NCBI GenBank assembly: GCA_018058095.1
Contig: JAGPCO010000034.1
Coordinates: 1-59,312, forward strand
DNA length: 59,312 bases
Source of the DNA: Kofleriaceae bacterium
GTDB lineage: Bacteria > Myxococcota_A > Polyangia > Haliangiales > Haliangiaceae
Direction: 5' to 3'
Under the pieces are notes generated by a model, which searched no databases, had not been told where the DNA came from, and saw nothing but the letters and a program-made list of their open reading frames with translations. Both the position numbers and the translations under genes were made by a program. This document shows positions 58,377 through 59,312 of this stretch, one piece after another (within the stretch, counting starts at the first letter, position 1; each line of letters begins with the position of its first letter).

Positions 58377-58700
58377 TCAGTGGGTGAGCCTCCAGAGGAT
58401 GGCGCGCAGCTGGTCGAGGATGCGGTCGACGTCGGCGTACTGCTGCTCGGTGATGAGCCGGCGGGCGAGCGCCTGGCGCAGCGCGACCGTGAGTTCGCCG
58501 GCGCTGCCGTGGGCGACGCGGTAGGCGTGGCCGCGGTCGCCGCCGCGGCGGTGCCGGCCCTCGCCGAGGTTGAGCCCGATCGAGTCGCTGCTGCGAGCGA
58601 TCTCATCGGCGAGCTTCTTGCGGTGCGGGCGGACCGCGTCTTCGATGGGGGCGAGGTTGGCGGTGAGCTGGATGGCGAGTTCGATAGCGATGAAGGCCAC
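58377..58700 (-). CDS. Four-helix-bundle protein (23S rRNA intervening-sequence type)
   Basis: A 107-residue protein of the S23/IVS four-helix-bundle family. Signature stretches are VRPHRKKLADEIARSSDSIGLNLGEGRHRRGGDRGHAYRVAHGSAGEL and, later, ADVDRILDQLRAILWRL. The GTG at 58700 is chosen because AAGGAG lies 6 nt upstream. Relatives are found in 23S rRNA insertions and, as Avd, in diversity-generating retroelements. Here neither an rRNA gene nor a reverse transcriptase is in view. The members form pentamers that bind nucleic acid; function here is unknown. Confidence 0.85.
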   Translation of the reverse strand: MAFIAIELAIQLTANLAPIEDAVRPHRKKLADEIARSSDSIGLNLGEGRHRRGGDRGHAYRVAHGSAGELTVALRQALARRLITEQQYADVDRILDQLRAILWRLTH

Positions 58701-59035
58701 AGGAGACTCCTTTCGAGGTGGCCCCGACCGTCGGGGCCTCGCCCCAACGCCTCGCGACGCGCAGGAGGCGTGCTGGGGACCGCCTCCACCCTCCACGCCA
58801 CGCCACCGCCCGTCTCCGCGGCCACCTCCCACGCGCCCTCACGCGCCCACGGTCCCCGGCGCGCCTCGTGCGCGGGCGAGGCGGGGGCGGGCCCGACGGT
58901 CGGGGCCACCGAAAGGACCGGCCCTCATCGCGCCCTCGCCGCCGCCTCGCGCCCTCGGCGACGCGGCCTCCCACCTCCGCAGCCAGCGAGCGCAGCGCCT
59001 CATCGGGCACCGCGAGCCGCCGCGACCGCGCCACC
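58701..59035. other. 335-bp stretch without a recognisable gene
   Basis: Between the four-helix-bundle gene and the end of the Q/R-rich frame. It likely includes the promoter of 58377-58700, but no clear -10/-35 pair is visible. The phrase CGGGGCCNC, as GACCGTCGGGGCCTC (58727-58741) and GACGGTCGGGGCCAC (58895-58909), occurs twice in similar form. Confidence 0.4.

Positions 59036-59312
<277 letters not shown>

Overview
The window comes from a very GC-rich bacterium. The best fit is a Myxococcota (Deltaproteobacteria-like) lineage. The clues are a secreted lipoprotein with the Cys-rich CGNGVVE-type motif plus FG-GAP repeats, a RAYT-like transposase with an FPAGTY tail motif, strong GC bias at third codon positions, and heavily duplicated chemotaxis genes. 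This is inference from gene content; there is no rRNA gene here to settle it.

Left flank (1-3046): the tail of a RAYT-like transposase, holA (DNA polymerase III delta), a 9-copy 28-bp tandem repeat and a decayed gene remnant. Chemotaxis block 1 (3047-10657, minus strand): cheB (5'-truncated)-cheR-cheX-cheA-cheW-mcp-cheR, tightly overlapped. At about 10657-10660 it abuts, head to head, a second 5'-truncated gene (the end of a receiver domain plus a STAS-like domain). That gene opens chemotaxis block 2 (10660-19055, plus strand): HDOD-cheA-cheW-cheY-cheR-mcp-cheY-soluble mcp. No intact cheB is present in the window.

The centre (21735-54814, minus strand) is an essentially complete flagellar locus read in one direction: flgB-flgC-fliE-F-G-H-I-J-K-flgD-flgE, then fliM-N-O-P-Q-R-flhB-flhA-flhF-flhG-fliA, then flgF-G-A-H-I-J, then flgM-N-K-L, fliC, fliD-S-(fliT-like) and a CheX-like gene. 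It covers the export gate and ATPase, MS/C ring, rod, L/P rings, hook, filament, chaperones, placement GTPases, sigma-28 and anti-sigma-28. Stator genes (motA, motB) and fliL are absent and must lie elsewhere.

Promoter logic can be read in part from sequence. Two sigma-54-type -24/-12 elements precede flgB and fliM, each exactly 12 nt before a GTG start. A near-perfect sigma-28 promoter precedes flgM, and a weaker one precedes fliC. This suggests an early (sigma-54) to late (sigma-28) hierarchy. Divergent from flgB is a two-gene signalling operon (PAS histidine kinase, then a receiver-histidine kinase protein), positioned where an NtrC-type activator operon is often found.

The most unusual local structure is a three-copy 83-bp tandem repeat between fliA and flgF. 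Each copy is a complete 26-codon micro-ORF with its own ribosome binding site, sharing its last ten residues with FliA. The right flank (57686-59312) holds low-complexity Gln-rich repeats, a four-helix-bundle (23S rRNA intervening sequence type) protein gene, and the Q/R-rich tail of a gene running off the window edge.
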